A DNA stretch of 64,000 nucleotides from Levilactobacillus brevis (GTDB taxonomy: Bacteria; Bacillota; Bacilli; Lactobacillales; Lactobacillaceae). Position numbers and translations under genes: made by a program. The notes beneath the pieces were generated by a model. That model did no database searches and had not been told where the DNA came from. It saw nothing but the letters and a program-made list of their open reading frames with translations. The stretch is from positions 1,860,001 through 1,924,000 of the forward strand of contig CP032931.1 of assembly GCA_003666485.1 (NCBI GenBank), written 5' to 3'. Positions 56,100 through 64,000 of the stretch are shown here, piece after piece; the first letter of the stretch is position 1; each line of letters starts with the position of its first letter.

Positions 56100-57389
56100 A
56101 TGGCAAAGCGTTTACTACGGATCTTTGGTCCGTTAATACTCGCGGCAATTCTGGTTTTTGCGGTGTTGGCCATGCCCGTCACCTTTGGTTTTAGTCATGT
56201 GAGCGCGGCTCGGGAGCGGCAAGCCGCCGTTTCCCTGTCGCCCAACGTCTTGCGAGGCAAGCACATGAAGGAACAGGCGTTAAAAGATGGCTATGTGCCT
56301 TTCTTCGGGTCTTCCGAATGGTCACGAATCGATCCGATGCACCCGTCCGTTCTGGCACAAAAGTACCGGCGTTCATACCGGCCATTTCTGTTGGGCGCGC
56401 GGGGGTCGCAATCGTTGACGCAATACTTTGTGATGCAAAATATCCAAGGGGAGTTGCGCAATAAAAAGGCGGTCTTCGTGATTTCGCCGCAATGGTTTGT
56501 GAAGGGTGGCACGCGTAAGGATGCGTTTGGCTATTACTACTCACAATTGCAAACGGCAGAGTGGTTGACCCACTTCCGTCACGATGCAATCGATCAGTAC
56601 GCGGCCCAACGCCTCTTACAGATGCCAGTCGCGAAGTCCGACCACTTCATCTACGCGGCCCTGCAACGGGTAGCGAAGGGTGAAAAACTGACGGACTTCC
56701 AGCGCTTCTACCTGCAGACGCGGAAGAACATGTTGACGCAAGAAGACCAGTTCTTCTCCGGCATTGACTTACCATCGCAAAACCTGAACCGAGTGAACCA
56801 GCAAGCCAAGCAGTTACCCACTCATTATTCCTACTCGGCACTGGATGCACTGGGCGGTCGGTTAGGAAAGGCCGCTACGAGTGATAACCGATTCCACATT
56901 AGCGATAAGTTTTATCACCAAGGGTTACAAAAAGAACTGAAGACTGGCAAATTAAAGAACTTCCAAAAGAACTTGTCTTACACGAAGTCACCTGAATTCG
57001 CCGACTTCCAGTTATGTTTGGATCAATTCGCCCGGCTCAATACCAATGTCATGTTCATCATTCCGCCAATCAATGGCAAATGGCAAAAGTACACTGGCTT
57101 GTCAGCCACGATGCTCAAGCAATTTGATCAAAAGATTCACTACCAATTACAATCACAAGGGTTCAACAACATCGTTGACCTCAGTAATAAGGGGAACGTG
57201 CCGTACTTCATGACTGACACGATTCACTTGGGCTGGCGTGGGTGGTTGGCAGTTGATCAACGGGTCAATCCGTTCTTGAGTAAGACCCAAAAGCAACCAC
57301 ACTACACCATCAGCGATAAGTTCTACACCAAGCAATGGCAGAACTTAGCACCAACTGATTTGCAACAATATGAGGCAGAAACGAAATAG
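56100..57389 (+). CDS. dltD: D-alanyl-lipoteichoic acid biosynthesis protein DltD
   Basis: DltD acts outside the membrane in the last D-alanylation steps and has thioesterase-like features. The 429-residue protein has an N-terminal signal anchor (ILAAILVFAVLAMPVTFGF), the catalytic Ser in VPFFGSSEWSRIDPMHPS (about residue 70) and Asp-His in MTDTIHLGWRGWLAVD (about 365). It starts three bases after dltC and is closed by a terminator. Confidence 0.96.
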   Translation: MAKRLLRIFGPLILAAILVFAVLAMPVTFGFSHVSAARERQAAVSLSPNVLRGKHMKEQALKDGYVPFFGSSEWSRIDPMHPSVLAQKYRRSYRPFLLGARGSQSLTQYFVMQNIQGELRNKKAVFVISPQWFVKGGTRKDAFGYYYSQLQTAEWLTHFRHDAIDQYAAQRLLQMPVAKSDHFIYAALQRVAKGEKLTDFQRFYLQTRKNMLTQEDQFFSGIDLPSQNLNRVNQQAKQLPTHYSYSALDALGGRLGKAATSDNRFHISDKFYHQGLQKELKTGKLKNFQKNLSYTKSPEFADFQLCLDQFARLNTNVMFIIPPINGKWQKYTGLSATMLKQFDQKIHYQLQSQGFNNIVDLSNKGNVPYFMTDTIHLGWRGWLAVDQRVNPFLSKTQKQPHYTISDKFYTKQWQNLAPTDLQQYEAETK

Positions 57390-57396
57390 CTTGACG

Positions 57397-57430
57397 AAGC
57401 AGGTATTCTCACACGAGGACGCCTGCTTTT
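57397..57430 (+). terminator. Terminator after dltD
   Basis: AAGCAGG pairs with CCTGCTT around an 18-base loop and is followed by a short T-run. Confidence 0.65.
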
Positions 57431-57498
57431 AGTTTGTGCTTAACCAAGATGGTTGGTATAATTGTCAAGAATGGCGTTTAAGAAAGTAGGAAATCAAC

Positions 57499-59331
57499 AT
57501 GGATCTTGAGAAATTAAAAAACCATCAAAAATATATTCGGAACTTTTCCATCGTGGCCCACATCGACCACGGGAAGTCCACGATTGCGGACCGCATCTTG
57601 GAATTGACCGATACTATCTCCAAACGCGACATGCAAGATCAAGTGTTGGATAACATGGACCTTGAGCGTGAACGCGGAATTACCATTAAATTAAACGCGG
57701 TTGAATTGACGTATCACGCCAAAGACGGCCACGACTATGAATTTCACCTGATCGATACCCCCGGGCACGTCGACTTCTCCTATGAGGTCTCACGGAGCCT
57801 GGCAGCCTGTGAAGGGGCCATCTTGGTCGTCGATGCCGCCCAAGGGGTCGAAGCCCAGACCCTGGCCAACGTGTACTTGGCCTTGGATGATGACCTGGAA
57901 ATCGTGCCGGTCGTGAACAAGATCGACCTGCCCGCAGCGGACCCGGAAAAGGTCAAAAAGGAAATCGAAGACGTGATTGGTCTGGATGCCTCCGACGCCG
58001 TCTTGGCCAGTGCCAAGCAAGGTATCGGTATTCCCGAGCTGTTGGAACAGATTGTCCACAAGGTGCCCGCACCGACTGGTGATTTGGACGCACCGTTGAA
58101 GGCGTTAGTCTTTGACTCCGTCTACGATGATTACCGTGGTGTCGTGTTGAGCGTGCGGCTGTTTGCCGGGACTGTTCAACCGGGTGACAAGATTCGCCTG
58201 ATGAACAGTGGGAGTGAATACGAAGTCACCGAAGTGGGGGTCAACTCACCCAAGCCCATTTCACGTGACTACCTGATTGCCGGTGACGTGGGCTACATCA
58301 CGGCCAGCATCAAGGACATCACGGACACCCGGGTCGGGGATACCGTCACCAACGCGGAAGACCCCGCCGAAAAGGCCTTGCCAGGTTACCGGGAAATGAG
58401 TCCCATGGTGTACGCCGGGCTTTACCCAACGGACAACGCTAAGTTAAATGACTTGCGTGAAGCCCTGGAAAAGCTGAAGCTAAACGATGCCGCGTTGGAA
58501 TTTGAACCCGAAGCGTCGCAAGCCTTAGGGTTTGGGTTCCGGTGTGGATTCTTGGGGATGCTTCACATGGACGTCATCCAGGAACGACTGGAACGGGAAT
58601 TCAATTTGGACCTGATCACCACGGCACCATCCGTTACGTACCACGCGTACTTGACGGACGGGGGCATGAAGGAAGTTGAAAACCCAGCAGAAATGCCGGA
58701 AACCTCAGCTATCAAGCGGATTGAAGAACCCATCGTCAAGGCGACCATCATGGCCCCTAACGAGTATGTGGGTGCGGTCATGGAGCTTTGCCAACACCGG
58801 CGGGGCCAATTCCTGACGATGGAGTACCTGGATGATTACCGGGTCAACATCATTTATAACATGCCGCTGTCAGAAATCATCTTTGATTTCTTCGACAAGC
58901 TGAAGTCCAGTACCCGGGGTTACGCATCACTGGATTACGAACGCAGTGGCTACCAAGCCGCTGACCTGGTCAAGATTGATATTCTCCTGAACGGCGACAA
59001 GGTCGATGCGCTGAGCTTCATTGCCCACCGGACCTTCGCCCCAGCACGGGGCCGAGAAATTGCATCTCGCCTGAAGAACATCATCCCTCGCCAAAACTTC
59101 GAAATCCCAGTTCAAGCCGCTATCGGCGCCAAAATCATTGCCAGAACTACGATCAAGGCCTACCGGAAAGACGTGACCGCCAAGCTTTACGGTGGTGACC
59201 GCACTCGGCGAATGAAATTACTGGAGAAGCAAAAAGTCGGTAAGAAACGGATGAAGGCTGTGGGGAAGGTTGATATCCCGCAAGAGGCGTTCATGGCCGT
59301 TTTACAAACTGACGAAGACGAAACTAAGTAA
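57499..59331 (+). CDS. lepA: Elongation factor 4 (LepA)
   Basis: LepA is a ribosome-bound GTPase that back-translocates or assists 30S assembly. The 610-residue protein has [36 protein letters not shown] and [13 protein letters not shown] in the G domain. It also has the LepA-specific C-terminal domain ([33 protein letters not shown] and [22 protein letters not shown]). It is full length. The foreign integrase region begins about 115 bp after its stop. Confidence 0.98.
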   Translation: MDLEKLKNHQKYIRNFSIVAHIDHGKSTIADRILELTDTISKRDMQDQVLDNMDLERERGITIKLNAVELTYHAKDGHDYEFHLIDTPGHVDFSYEVSRSLAACEGAILVVDAAQGVEAQTLANVYLALDDDLEIVPVVNKIDLPAADPEKVKKEIEDVIGLDASDAVLASAKQGIGIPELLEQIVHKVPAPTGDLDAPLKALVFDSVYDDYRGVVLSVRLFAGTVQPGDKIRLMNSGSEYEVTEVGVNSPKPISRDYLIAGDVGYITASIKDITDTRVGDTVTNAEDPAEKALPGYREMSPMVYAGLYPTDNAKLNDLREALEKLKLNDAALEFEPEASQALGFGFRCGFLGMLHMDVIQERLEREFNLDLITTAPSVTYHAYLTDGGMKEVENPAEMPETSAIKRIEEPIVKATIMAPNEYVGAVMELCQHRRGQFLTMEYLDDYRVNIIYNMPLSEIIFDFFDKLKSSTRGYASLDYERSGYQAADLVKIDILLNGDKVDALSFIAHRTFAPARGREIASRLKNIIPRQNFEIPVQAAIGAKIIARTTIKAYRKDVTAKLYGGDRTRRMKLLEKQKVGKKRMKAVGKVDIPQEAFMAVLQTDEDETK

Positions 59332-59382
59332 TACTGGCGTTTCTGGGGCGTTAGGATTTACAAAAATGTGCAATTGTCTACG

Positions 59383-59449
59383 ATTTGTCGGCGCAATTTT
59401 TATGATGTCGACAAATGCCCTAATATCGGGGTTCGTGATGTCGACAAAT
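59383..59449. repeat. Short repeats beside the integrase gene, possible arm-type sites
   Basis: TGATGTCGACAAAT occurs at 59403-59416 and again at 59436-59449, a 33-bp period, and the inverse core ATTTGTCG lies at 59383-59390. Tyrosine integrases often bind short direct repeats near the attachment site, and these lie directly after the integrase stop. TTAGGATT also occurs at 59351 and 59449. The role is inference. Confidence 0.45.
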
Positions 59450-60711
59450 TAGGATTGTTTTTCATCACTAGATTTCTGCTTGACGTCGGCCATCACGCCT
59501 TCAAAAATGTCGACTGATTTTTTATTCATCTCATCGGTAACGTGGGCATAGGTATCTAGTGTCGTCGATATTCTAGCGTGACCTAAACGTTTTTGAATCG
59601 ATTTGATATTGTCTCCATTTTGCAAAAGCATAGTTGCGTGAGTGTGACGCAACGAATGAAAGTCAAACGGGAAACCTAACTCTTTTTGAATTTTATCAGC
59701 GTGGTATTTGATAGAATTCGGGGTGACAGGTTTCCCGTTTTCTTTCGTACATACAAAATCAGAATCATAGTAGTATTTCCCATAGCGCTCCCGCTGAACT
59801 TCTTGGTCGGCGCGTTTTTTCTTTAGCAGCTCGATAACAGAAGGCCCAATCGAAATTTTTCGATAGCTTGCGGATGTTTTAAGTGGACCTAAATCCCAGG
59901 GAGCGTTGGAAGACCGTTCATGATCTGGCTTTATTGTCGGATCGGAGTATTTTACTTTCGTCTTGTATTCAGCATCGGCCTTTCGTTTTTTCTTGGTCTT
60001 TTGAAGCATAGCTTGGTGGATGTCGATGATTCCATTCTCTAGATCAACCGCACTCCATTCTAGCCCGCTAACCTCACCGCGGCGCATGCCCGTGCCAAAG
60101 GCTAGTTGAAGGGGAACGTTAAAGGGGTTGGAAAATGGGGTGATTGCGAGTATCTGGCGATACTGTTCGAGTGTGATAATTCGCAAATCTGACCGTGTTT
60201 TACCATGGGATTCGGGGAAACGGGGCATGCCAATGTAGTTGCCCGGGTTTTCTTTAATCAGCTGGTAAGGGAAGACTGCCATCTTTAGTCCCTTGCGAAG
60301 AACGGTCAAAATAATTTCAACTGAATGTTTTGACAATCCTGTTTTCCCTAAATCATCCATCATCTTTTGCAATTTGGCGGGACTAATTGATTTTAACTTG
60401 TATCTGCCAATTGCCGGATCGATGTACTTATCAATCACATTCCGATAATTGCTCTGTGTATTTGGGCGAAGCTCTTTCATTACATAGCTATCAAACCAGT
60501 AGTCGAAGTAGTCATGAATGGTATAATTATTCCTTCTTATTTTGACTCCTCCATTTTCGTACTCCTGCATTGCCGCACGAAGGGCGGCCGATGCTTCTGC
60601 TTTTGTGCGACCACCGGGATGTTCGATACGTTTTCGCGATCCATCGATGCTACCGGCTTCAAAAGAATAGTACCATTTATCTCCACGTTTCCTTAGTGAT
60701 CCTTCTGACAT
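59449..60711 (-). CDS. Tyrosine-family phage or ICE integrase
   Basis: This 420-residue site-specific recombinase has an N-terminal arm-binding domain (SLRKRGDKWYYSFEAG), a SAM-like core-binding domain (about 75-165) and a catalytic domain. The catalytic domain has Arg in FGTGMRRGEVSGLEW, HxxR in FHSLRHTHATMLLQ and the nucleophile Tyr in STTLDTYAHV. I start at ATG 60711 after AGGAGG; the longer frame would run into the tRNA. The gene is AT-richer than lepA. It is probably what remains of a mobile element that targeted the adjacent tRNA. Confidence 0.93.
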   Translation of the reverse strand: MSEGSLRKRGDKWYYSFEAGSIDGSRKRIEHPGGRTKAEASAALRAAMQEYENGGVKIRRNNYTIHDYFDYWFDSYVMKELRPNTQSNYRNVIDKYIDPAIGRYKLKSISPAKLQKMMDDLGKTGLSKHSVEIILTVLRKGLKMAVFPYQLIKENPGNYIGMPRFPESHGKTRSDLRIITLEQYRQILAITPFSNPFNVPLQLAFGTGMRRGEVSGLEWSAVDLENGIIDIHQAMLQKTKKKRKADAEYKTKVKYSDPTIKPDHERSSNAPWDLGPLKTSASYRKISIGPSVIELLKKKRADQEVQRERYGKYYYDSDFVCTKENGKPVTPNSIKYHADKIQKELGFPFDFHSLRHTHATMLLQNGDNIKSIQKRLGHARISTTLDTYAHVTDEMNKKSVDIFEGVMADVKQKSSDEKQS

Positions 60712-60809
60712 AATGATTCCTCCTTGTATATCAATAGTTGAAATACACAAACGTATGTTCTTTGAATGGCAAAAAAGAAAATCCCGGATAGGGATCTCTT
60801 GTATTGCTA

Positions 60810-60883
60810 TGGACCTTGTTGGACTCGAACTTACGATCAAACGGTTATGAGCCGTCTGCTCTAACCAACTGAGCTAAAGGTCC
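60810..60883 (-). tRNA. tRNA-Met-like gene (anticodon CAT) with a damaged T-stem
   Basis: On the minus strand the acceptor arms GGACCTT/AAGGTCC, the D-arm and the anticodon loop CTCATAA are sound. The T-stem is GTAAG opposite CCAAC, which leaves A-A and A-C mismatches at two of five pairs, and the anticodon stem ends in a G-T pair. Lactobacillar tRNA-Met genes usually have matched T-stems. The damage lies in the 3' half, next to the integrase, so this may be an attachment-site relic or a mobile-element copy rather than the working gene. Confidence 0.8.
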
Positions 60884-60925
60884 AATAGCCCATTATTTTC
60901 TGCAGATTTATTATTGTGAGGTGGG

Positions 60926-61028
60926 TGTTGCACTTAATTTGACAACTCGCCCCCAAAAAGAAAACTTCGTGCGGGAGATTTCGTTATCTTGGATAGAGTG
61001 TTTCTAACCAATAGTCGAATAGTTCTGG
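60926..61028 (-). pseudogene. Remnant of an IS30-family element, 3' end only
   Basis: On the minus strand the last 14 codons of an IS30-like transposase are seen (PELFDYWLETLYPR then TAA, 60984-61028). An IS30-type terminal repeat with TGTTGCACTTAATTTGAC (from 60926) follows. The rest of the element is missing. It lies in the 385-bp interval between the integrase and the AT-rich cassette, along with the tRNA. Confidence 0.6.
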
Positions 61029-61096
61029 TCTTCTAAATTAGAAGGCCAATAAACTCATGTTAGTTAATGACAATGGTTAATTATTATCATTTCGGT

Positions 61097-61912
61097 CTAA
61101 TTTGGTTGCAACGATAAATTATATGCAAACTCTGATATTTGAGATAGATGATTGGTCACATATTGTTCATCAGAAGTTATCTCAATATATTTGGAATGTG
61201 TTCTATTCAAAAATTGACCGTTAACTAACCTCACATTAACGTAGTAAATGCATAGAATTGAGTTTTCAATAATTCTAATAATATCCATTATTGATGATTG
61301 AAGTACAGCGGGTGAGATGTTAGACACCGCATTCAAAGTAGTAATTGTCTTAGAACCTAATTTTTCATTTGTATGTGTGAGTTTTGAGAAACTCGAATAA
61401 TCTTGATTTAGTTGACTGACACAATCACTAATTATAGAATCAGAAAAATAGTTCTGAGCGCATGTAGTTAAACGACCAATCTTGTGAGTCGTTACGGCAC
61501 TTTTTAGTTCCTTTAACTCAGAAGTAGAGTGATATATGTGATTATGAATATTGTTTTTATAGATAGCTTCGCGCTCAGTAAACAATGATATACGGATAAT
61601 AGATTCAATAATTGATCTACATTCTTTTTTTGAAGAGTCAATATGCTGAAGATTTAACAGGTCTAATGTACTAATTAAATCTCTACGTAGAAAATTAATA
61701 TACATATTTAGTTCAGCATGGTTAGGGGAGCTAGTTACATCAGATTCAAATAAGTTATAAAGGCAAAATGAGAGCTTGTAGAGTTGTTCAAACAACTGCC
61801 TTATCTGATCATCCTCAGAAAAACTAGTTATTAGTCTTCTTTCAGTTGAACTATGGCAAAATTTTAAAAAATCATTATTCACTTCATCGACGATGGTATT
61901 AGTCATGTTCAT
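61097..61912 (-). CDS. Unrecognised helical protein, third gene of the ParA cassette
   Basis: I cannot name the family. The 271-residue protein is predicted to be almost all alpha-helical and soluble, rich in Ile, Leu, Asn and Ser. It has a charged RREAIY-like stretch (SLFTEREAIYKNNIHNHIYH, about 110-130) and a late FLNRTHSKYIEITSDEQYV. An all-helical fold with scattered Arg and His recalls HEPN-type effectors, but I cannot point to a firm R-x4-6-H pair, so this is only a suggestion. ATG 61912 overlaps the upstream gene by 14 bp, so translation is likely coupled. It is AT-rich, unlike the chromosome core. Confidence 0.7.
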   Translation of the reverse strand: MNMTNTIVDEVNNDFLKFCHSSTERRLITSFSEDDQIRQLFEQLYKLSFCLYNLFESDVTSSPNHAELNMYINFLRRDLISTLDLLNLQHIDSSKKECRSIIESIIRISLFTEREAIYKNNIHNHIYHSTSELKELKSAVTTHKIGRLTTCAQNYFSDSIISDCVSQLNQDYSSFSKLTHTNEKLGSKTITTLNAVSNISPAVLQSSIMDIIRIIENSILCIYYVNVRLVNGQFLNRTHSKYIEITSDEQYVTNHLSQISEFAYNLSLQPN

Positions 61913-62273
61913 CGGGATCAATAACCTTTCTCCATTGACTAATCACACTATTTTGAGAAGAATTCTTTTTAACAGTTATCGGAGACGAGCTATCTACTGA
62001 AATAGATTTTTCGATTGCGTCAACTAATTTAGTACCGTCGTCATTGATGAAGTAATCTTTAATAATCCTTGAATATAATAGAGTTCGTGATTTAAAAAGG
62101 TAAGGACGATATTCTGCCTTCAACATGTCTTTTGTGAACAATTCTAAATCGTCGTTTTTGTTGTAGAATATCTTAGAAAAAATTATGACTGAGAGAACTG
62201 CTGGCAAAAGTGCCAACTTTCTATCGTGTTTTTTTTCATTTTTGAATTGTAGAAGTATTTTTTGATGATTCAT
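61899..62273 (-). CDS. Unrecognised basic protein, second gene of the ParA cassette
   Basis: This 124-residue protein starts MNHQKILLQFKNEKKHDRKLALLPAVLS with a hydrophobic stretch (ALLPAVLSVIIFSKIFY). It then has SRTLLYSRIIKDYFINDDGTKLVDAI and a Ser-rich tail. The family is unknown. By position it could be a small ParB-like or adaptor partner for the ATPase. GGAG lies six bases before ATG 62273; a TTG at 62285 is less likely. It overlaps parA by 38 bp and the next gene by 14 bp. Confidence 0.7.
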   Translation of the reverse strand: MNHQKILLQFKNEKKHDRKLALLPAVLSVIIFSKIFYNKNDDLELFTKDMLKAEYRPYLFKSRTLLYSRIIKDYFINDDGTKLVDAIEKSISVDSSSPITVKKNSSQNSVISQWRKVIDPDEHD

Positions 62274-63126
62274 CTTGTGCTCCAATCCTCTTAATAAATT
62301 CGTTTGTTATATCTACAATGTTGTCTTTAGTCTTACTCATATCATAGATGAAATTTTCAATATTACCAGTACGAATATTTTCGTTTTCTTTAAGCGTATT
62401 TTTAAATTTAGGATCATTTTTGAATGATTCACTAATGCTAGTTCGTTTTTGACGGTAGGTGGATGACATTGTAAAAATAATTCCTAGATTAGTTAATTGG
62501 TGATCATCAAGAACTAAATCCTTTCTTATGGCATTTTGAAGAAGTGAATATCCCAGCGAAGAAAAAATATCTGGTGCAATTGGTACAGTATAGTAGCTGC
62601 TGGATAGTAGAGAAGCCTGTGAGTAAACGGAATACGTTGCCGGAGTATCTATAAGAATGTAATGATACTTTTCAGCAAGCTGATTATCCCGTATAAACTT
62701 TGTTAATCTTTTTTCAGAACCACGAACTGAATTTTCAAATTCTGTGAGTGAAAGGTCACCTGGAACAAGGTCTAGTTGACCTTGTGATTTTTCATCTGAA
62801 TCTAGCAGTTTGACAATATGATTTTTGTTATCTGTCTCACTCATATCACTGACCATACTCATTGACTGATTGACAAGGATATTTGCGATTGTTCTTTGTG
62901 AGTCGCGCAGGGAGGTATATTCCTTAATACTTTTAAATTTAGTCATTAAAGCCTGTGTGGCATTAAATTGTGGATCCATATCTATGATTAATACTTTTTT
63001 TTGATATTCCTTTACCAATGTATATCCAACATTAATTGTAAGTGTTGTTTTCCCAACGCCGCCTTTCATATTGATAAAAGATATAACTTTAGCTTTTTCA
63101 CTTTCGGTTTTGCCTTCGTTTGACAT
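62236..63126 (-). CDS. ParA-family ATPase, first gene of an AT-rich cassette
   Basis: This 296-residue ATPase has the deviant Walker A KGGVGKTT of ParA/MinD proteins (VISFINMKGGVGKTTLTINVG), the Walker A' LIIDMDPQFNATQAL and the Walker B YHYILIDTPATYSVYSQASLL. ParA ATPases move plasmids, chromosomes or complexes by dynamic DNA binding. No rep gene, ParB protein or parS-like repeats are seen, so simple plasmid partition is not proven. GGAGG precedes the ATG. Two overlapping genes follow, so the three form one operon. Confidence 0.9.
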   Translation of the reverse strand: MSNEGKTESEKAKVISFINMKGGVGKTTLTINVGYTLVKEYQKKVLIIDMDPQFNATQALMTKFKSIKEYTSLRDSQRTIANILVNQSMSMVSDMSETDNKNHIVKLLDSDEKSQGQLDLVPGDLSLTEFENSVRGSEKRLTKFIRDNQLAEKYHYILIDTPATYSVYSQASLLSSSYYTVPIAPDIFSSLGYSLLQNAIRKDLVLDDHQLTNLGIIFTMSSTYRQKRTSISESFKNDPKFKNTLKENENIRTGNIENFIYDMSKTKDNIVDITNEFIKRIGAQDESSKNTSTIQK

Positions 63127-63205
63127 TATTCATTACCTCCTATTATTAAAGCCATCTTTGACATGTTGAGCACATGAAGCCTTGAATGTTATATATATAT
63201 TTAAA

Positions 63206-64000
63206 CCTGAATTATTCATACCTTTCAAAAAAGTCGTCAGTTTTCATGTTTTTCAAAAACTGACGGCTTTTGATCTTGCTTACTATGTATTGAGACTCTA
63301 AATTTTGATGGTATCACCTAACGGTGAGTCATTTTTGAATTTTTGGGTGCACTTATCCCTTGATCGTACAGAATTTTTTTTAATTGGGGCTATTTAATAG
63401 CCTGAATACGCTGTAATACCTGATAAAAGAGTCGATGATAAACGTGATGAGAACTCAGTCGTAACTGGATTCGTCGACCGGTAAACACAACGCGGGCAGC
63501 GACTTTGAATAAACGGATTCGTAATGTACTAACACGCAATCCGGTCTCTGTTTTAGGTAGGGCTATTTGCTTCATAAAATTGATAATATTGTACGCTAAT
63601 ACACTAACCATCATACGGGCAGCGTTGGCGGTAAACGTTGAACTATCAGTCTTATCAAAGAAGAAGCCCTCTTTGGCTTCCTTGATATAATTCTCCATCT
63701 GACCACGCTTATGATACAGTTCAAATGCTGCTTCTACGGTTAAATTTGTCAGATTAGTCACAATAAATTCATGTGAAAAGATCAATTCGCCAGCTACACG
63801 AGTTGACTTAACGTATACTTGACGCGGTTTAGGCCACGAAGTGGCCTGATAAGTTGCTGAGTAATAGTGAGTTTCGGTTTCATGCCACTCAGTTGTGTCG
63901 CTTATCTGTACAAACTCTTCTGCCAAGTTGTGTAGTCGCTTATTACGTTTGAGGCGAATAATGTAAAAGACATCATCGGCCTCGCAGGTATCATAAACAG
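63206..64000 (-). mobile_element. IS1380-family element, second copy, cut by the window edge
   Basis: The end CCTGAATTATTCA begins at 63206, and the sequence to 64000 appears identical to the reverse complement of positions 6067-6861. The two copies are in opposite orientation about 56 kb apart, which fits recent transposition. Confidence 0.95.
63390..64000 (-). CDS. IS1380-family transposase, C-terminal part (gene runs off the window)
   Basis: This is the C-terminal portion of the 434-residue transposase seen at 5373-6677. It includes the third catalytic region RGQMENYIKEAKEG and ends at the stop codon at 63390-63392. The 5' part lies beyond 64000. No difference from the first copy is apparent. 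Confidence 0.93.
   Translation of the reverse strand, partial: VYDTCEADDVFYIIRLKRNKRLHNLAEEFVQISDTTEWHETETHYYSATYQATSWPKPRQVYVKSTRVAGELIFSHEFIVTNLTNLTVEAAFELYHKRGQMENYIKEAKEGFFFDKTDSSTFTANAARMMVSVLAYNIINFMKQIALPKTETGLRVSTLRIRLFKVAARVVFTGRRIQLRLSSHHVYHRLFYQVLQRIQAIK

Noticed and set aside
61097..61912. A firm HEPN nuclease call for the third cassette gene
   Set aside because: The protein is helical, but no convincing R-x4-6-H motif could be placed, so the function is left open.

Overview
The window looks like a chromosomal segment of a lactobacillus in the Lactobacillaceae, most like Levilactobacillus. The evidence is the gene order and content: a D-lactate dehydrogenase, the mevalonate enzyme MvaS, a dltXABCD operon, Gram-positive PolC, hrcA-grpE-dnaK-dnaJ preceded by a CIRCE operator, LexA with a Gram-positive SOS box, and strong AGGAGG ribosome sites. 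GC content looks moderate (near 50 percent by eye) except at the far right end, which is AT-rich. Species assignment is an inference.

Layout. Positions 1-9.8 kb are an accessory zone. It holds a universal stress protein, an MFS transporter with a possible attenuator leader, a TIR-domain gene split by an ISL3-family element, a tRNA-Ser, an IS1380-family element, a cupin, ndk and an IS110-family element. Positions 9.9-24.3 kb carry metabolic and regulatory genes: a PspC-like protein, a histidine phosphatase, a PPK2-type kinase, mvaS, a deoxyribosyltransferase, lexA divergent from a ynzC-like gene, a heterodimeric ABC exporter pair, an acyltransferase, a tRNA methyltransferase, a GIY-YIG protein, ldhD and a HAD phosphatase.

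Positions 24.4-46.6 kb are a translation, envelope and replication block. The order is rpsB-tsf-pyrH-frr-(hypothetical)-uppS-cdsA-rseP-proS-polC, then rimP-nusA-ylxR-ylxQ-infB-rbfA, then truB-ribF. Positions 47.6-52.6 kb are the heat-shock operon, 52.7-57.4 kb the D-alanylation operon for teichoic acids, and 57.5-59.3 kb lepA.

From 59.4 kb to the end is a foreign segment. It contains a tyrosine integrase beside a degenerate tRNA-Met, an IS30 remnant, an AT-rich three-gene cassette (a ParA-like ATPase and two unrecognised proteins), and the edge of a second IS1380 copy that matches the first wherever they overlap.

The least explained content is intergenic. Seven copies of a roughly 150-200 nt repeat are scattered between genes, and paired changes in their stems preserve three helices. 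Four of them are followed by a second structured repeat with covarying helices. One composite copy (46560-47164) has terminal inverted repeats and a perfect 8-bp target duplication, so it behaves like a non-autonomous transposable element that carries RNA-like structures. A 103-nt palindrome after polC, a possible small RNA after ldhD and structured leaders before dltX, rimP, rpsB and the MFS gene add to this.
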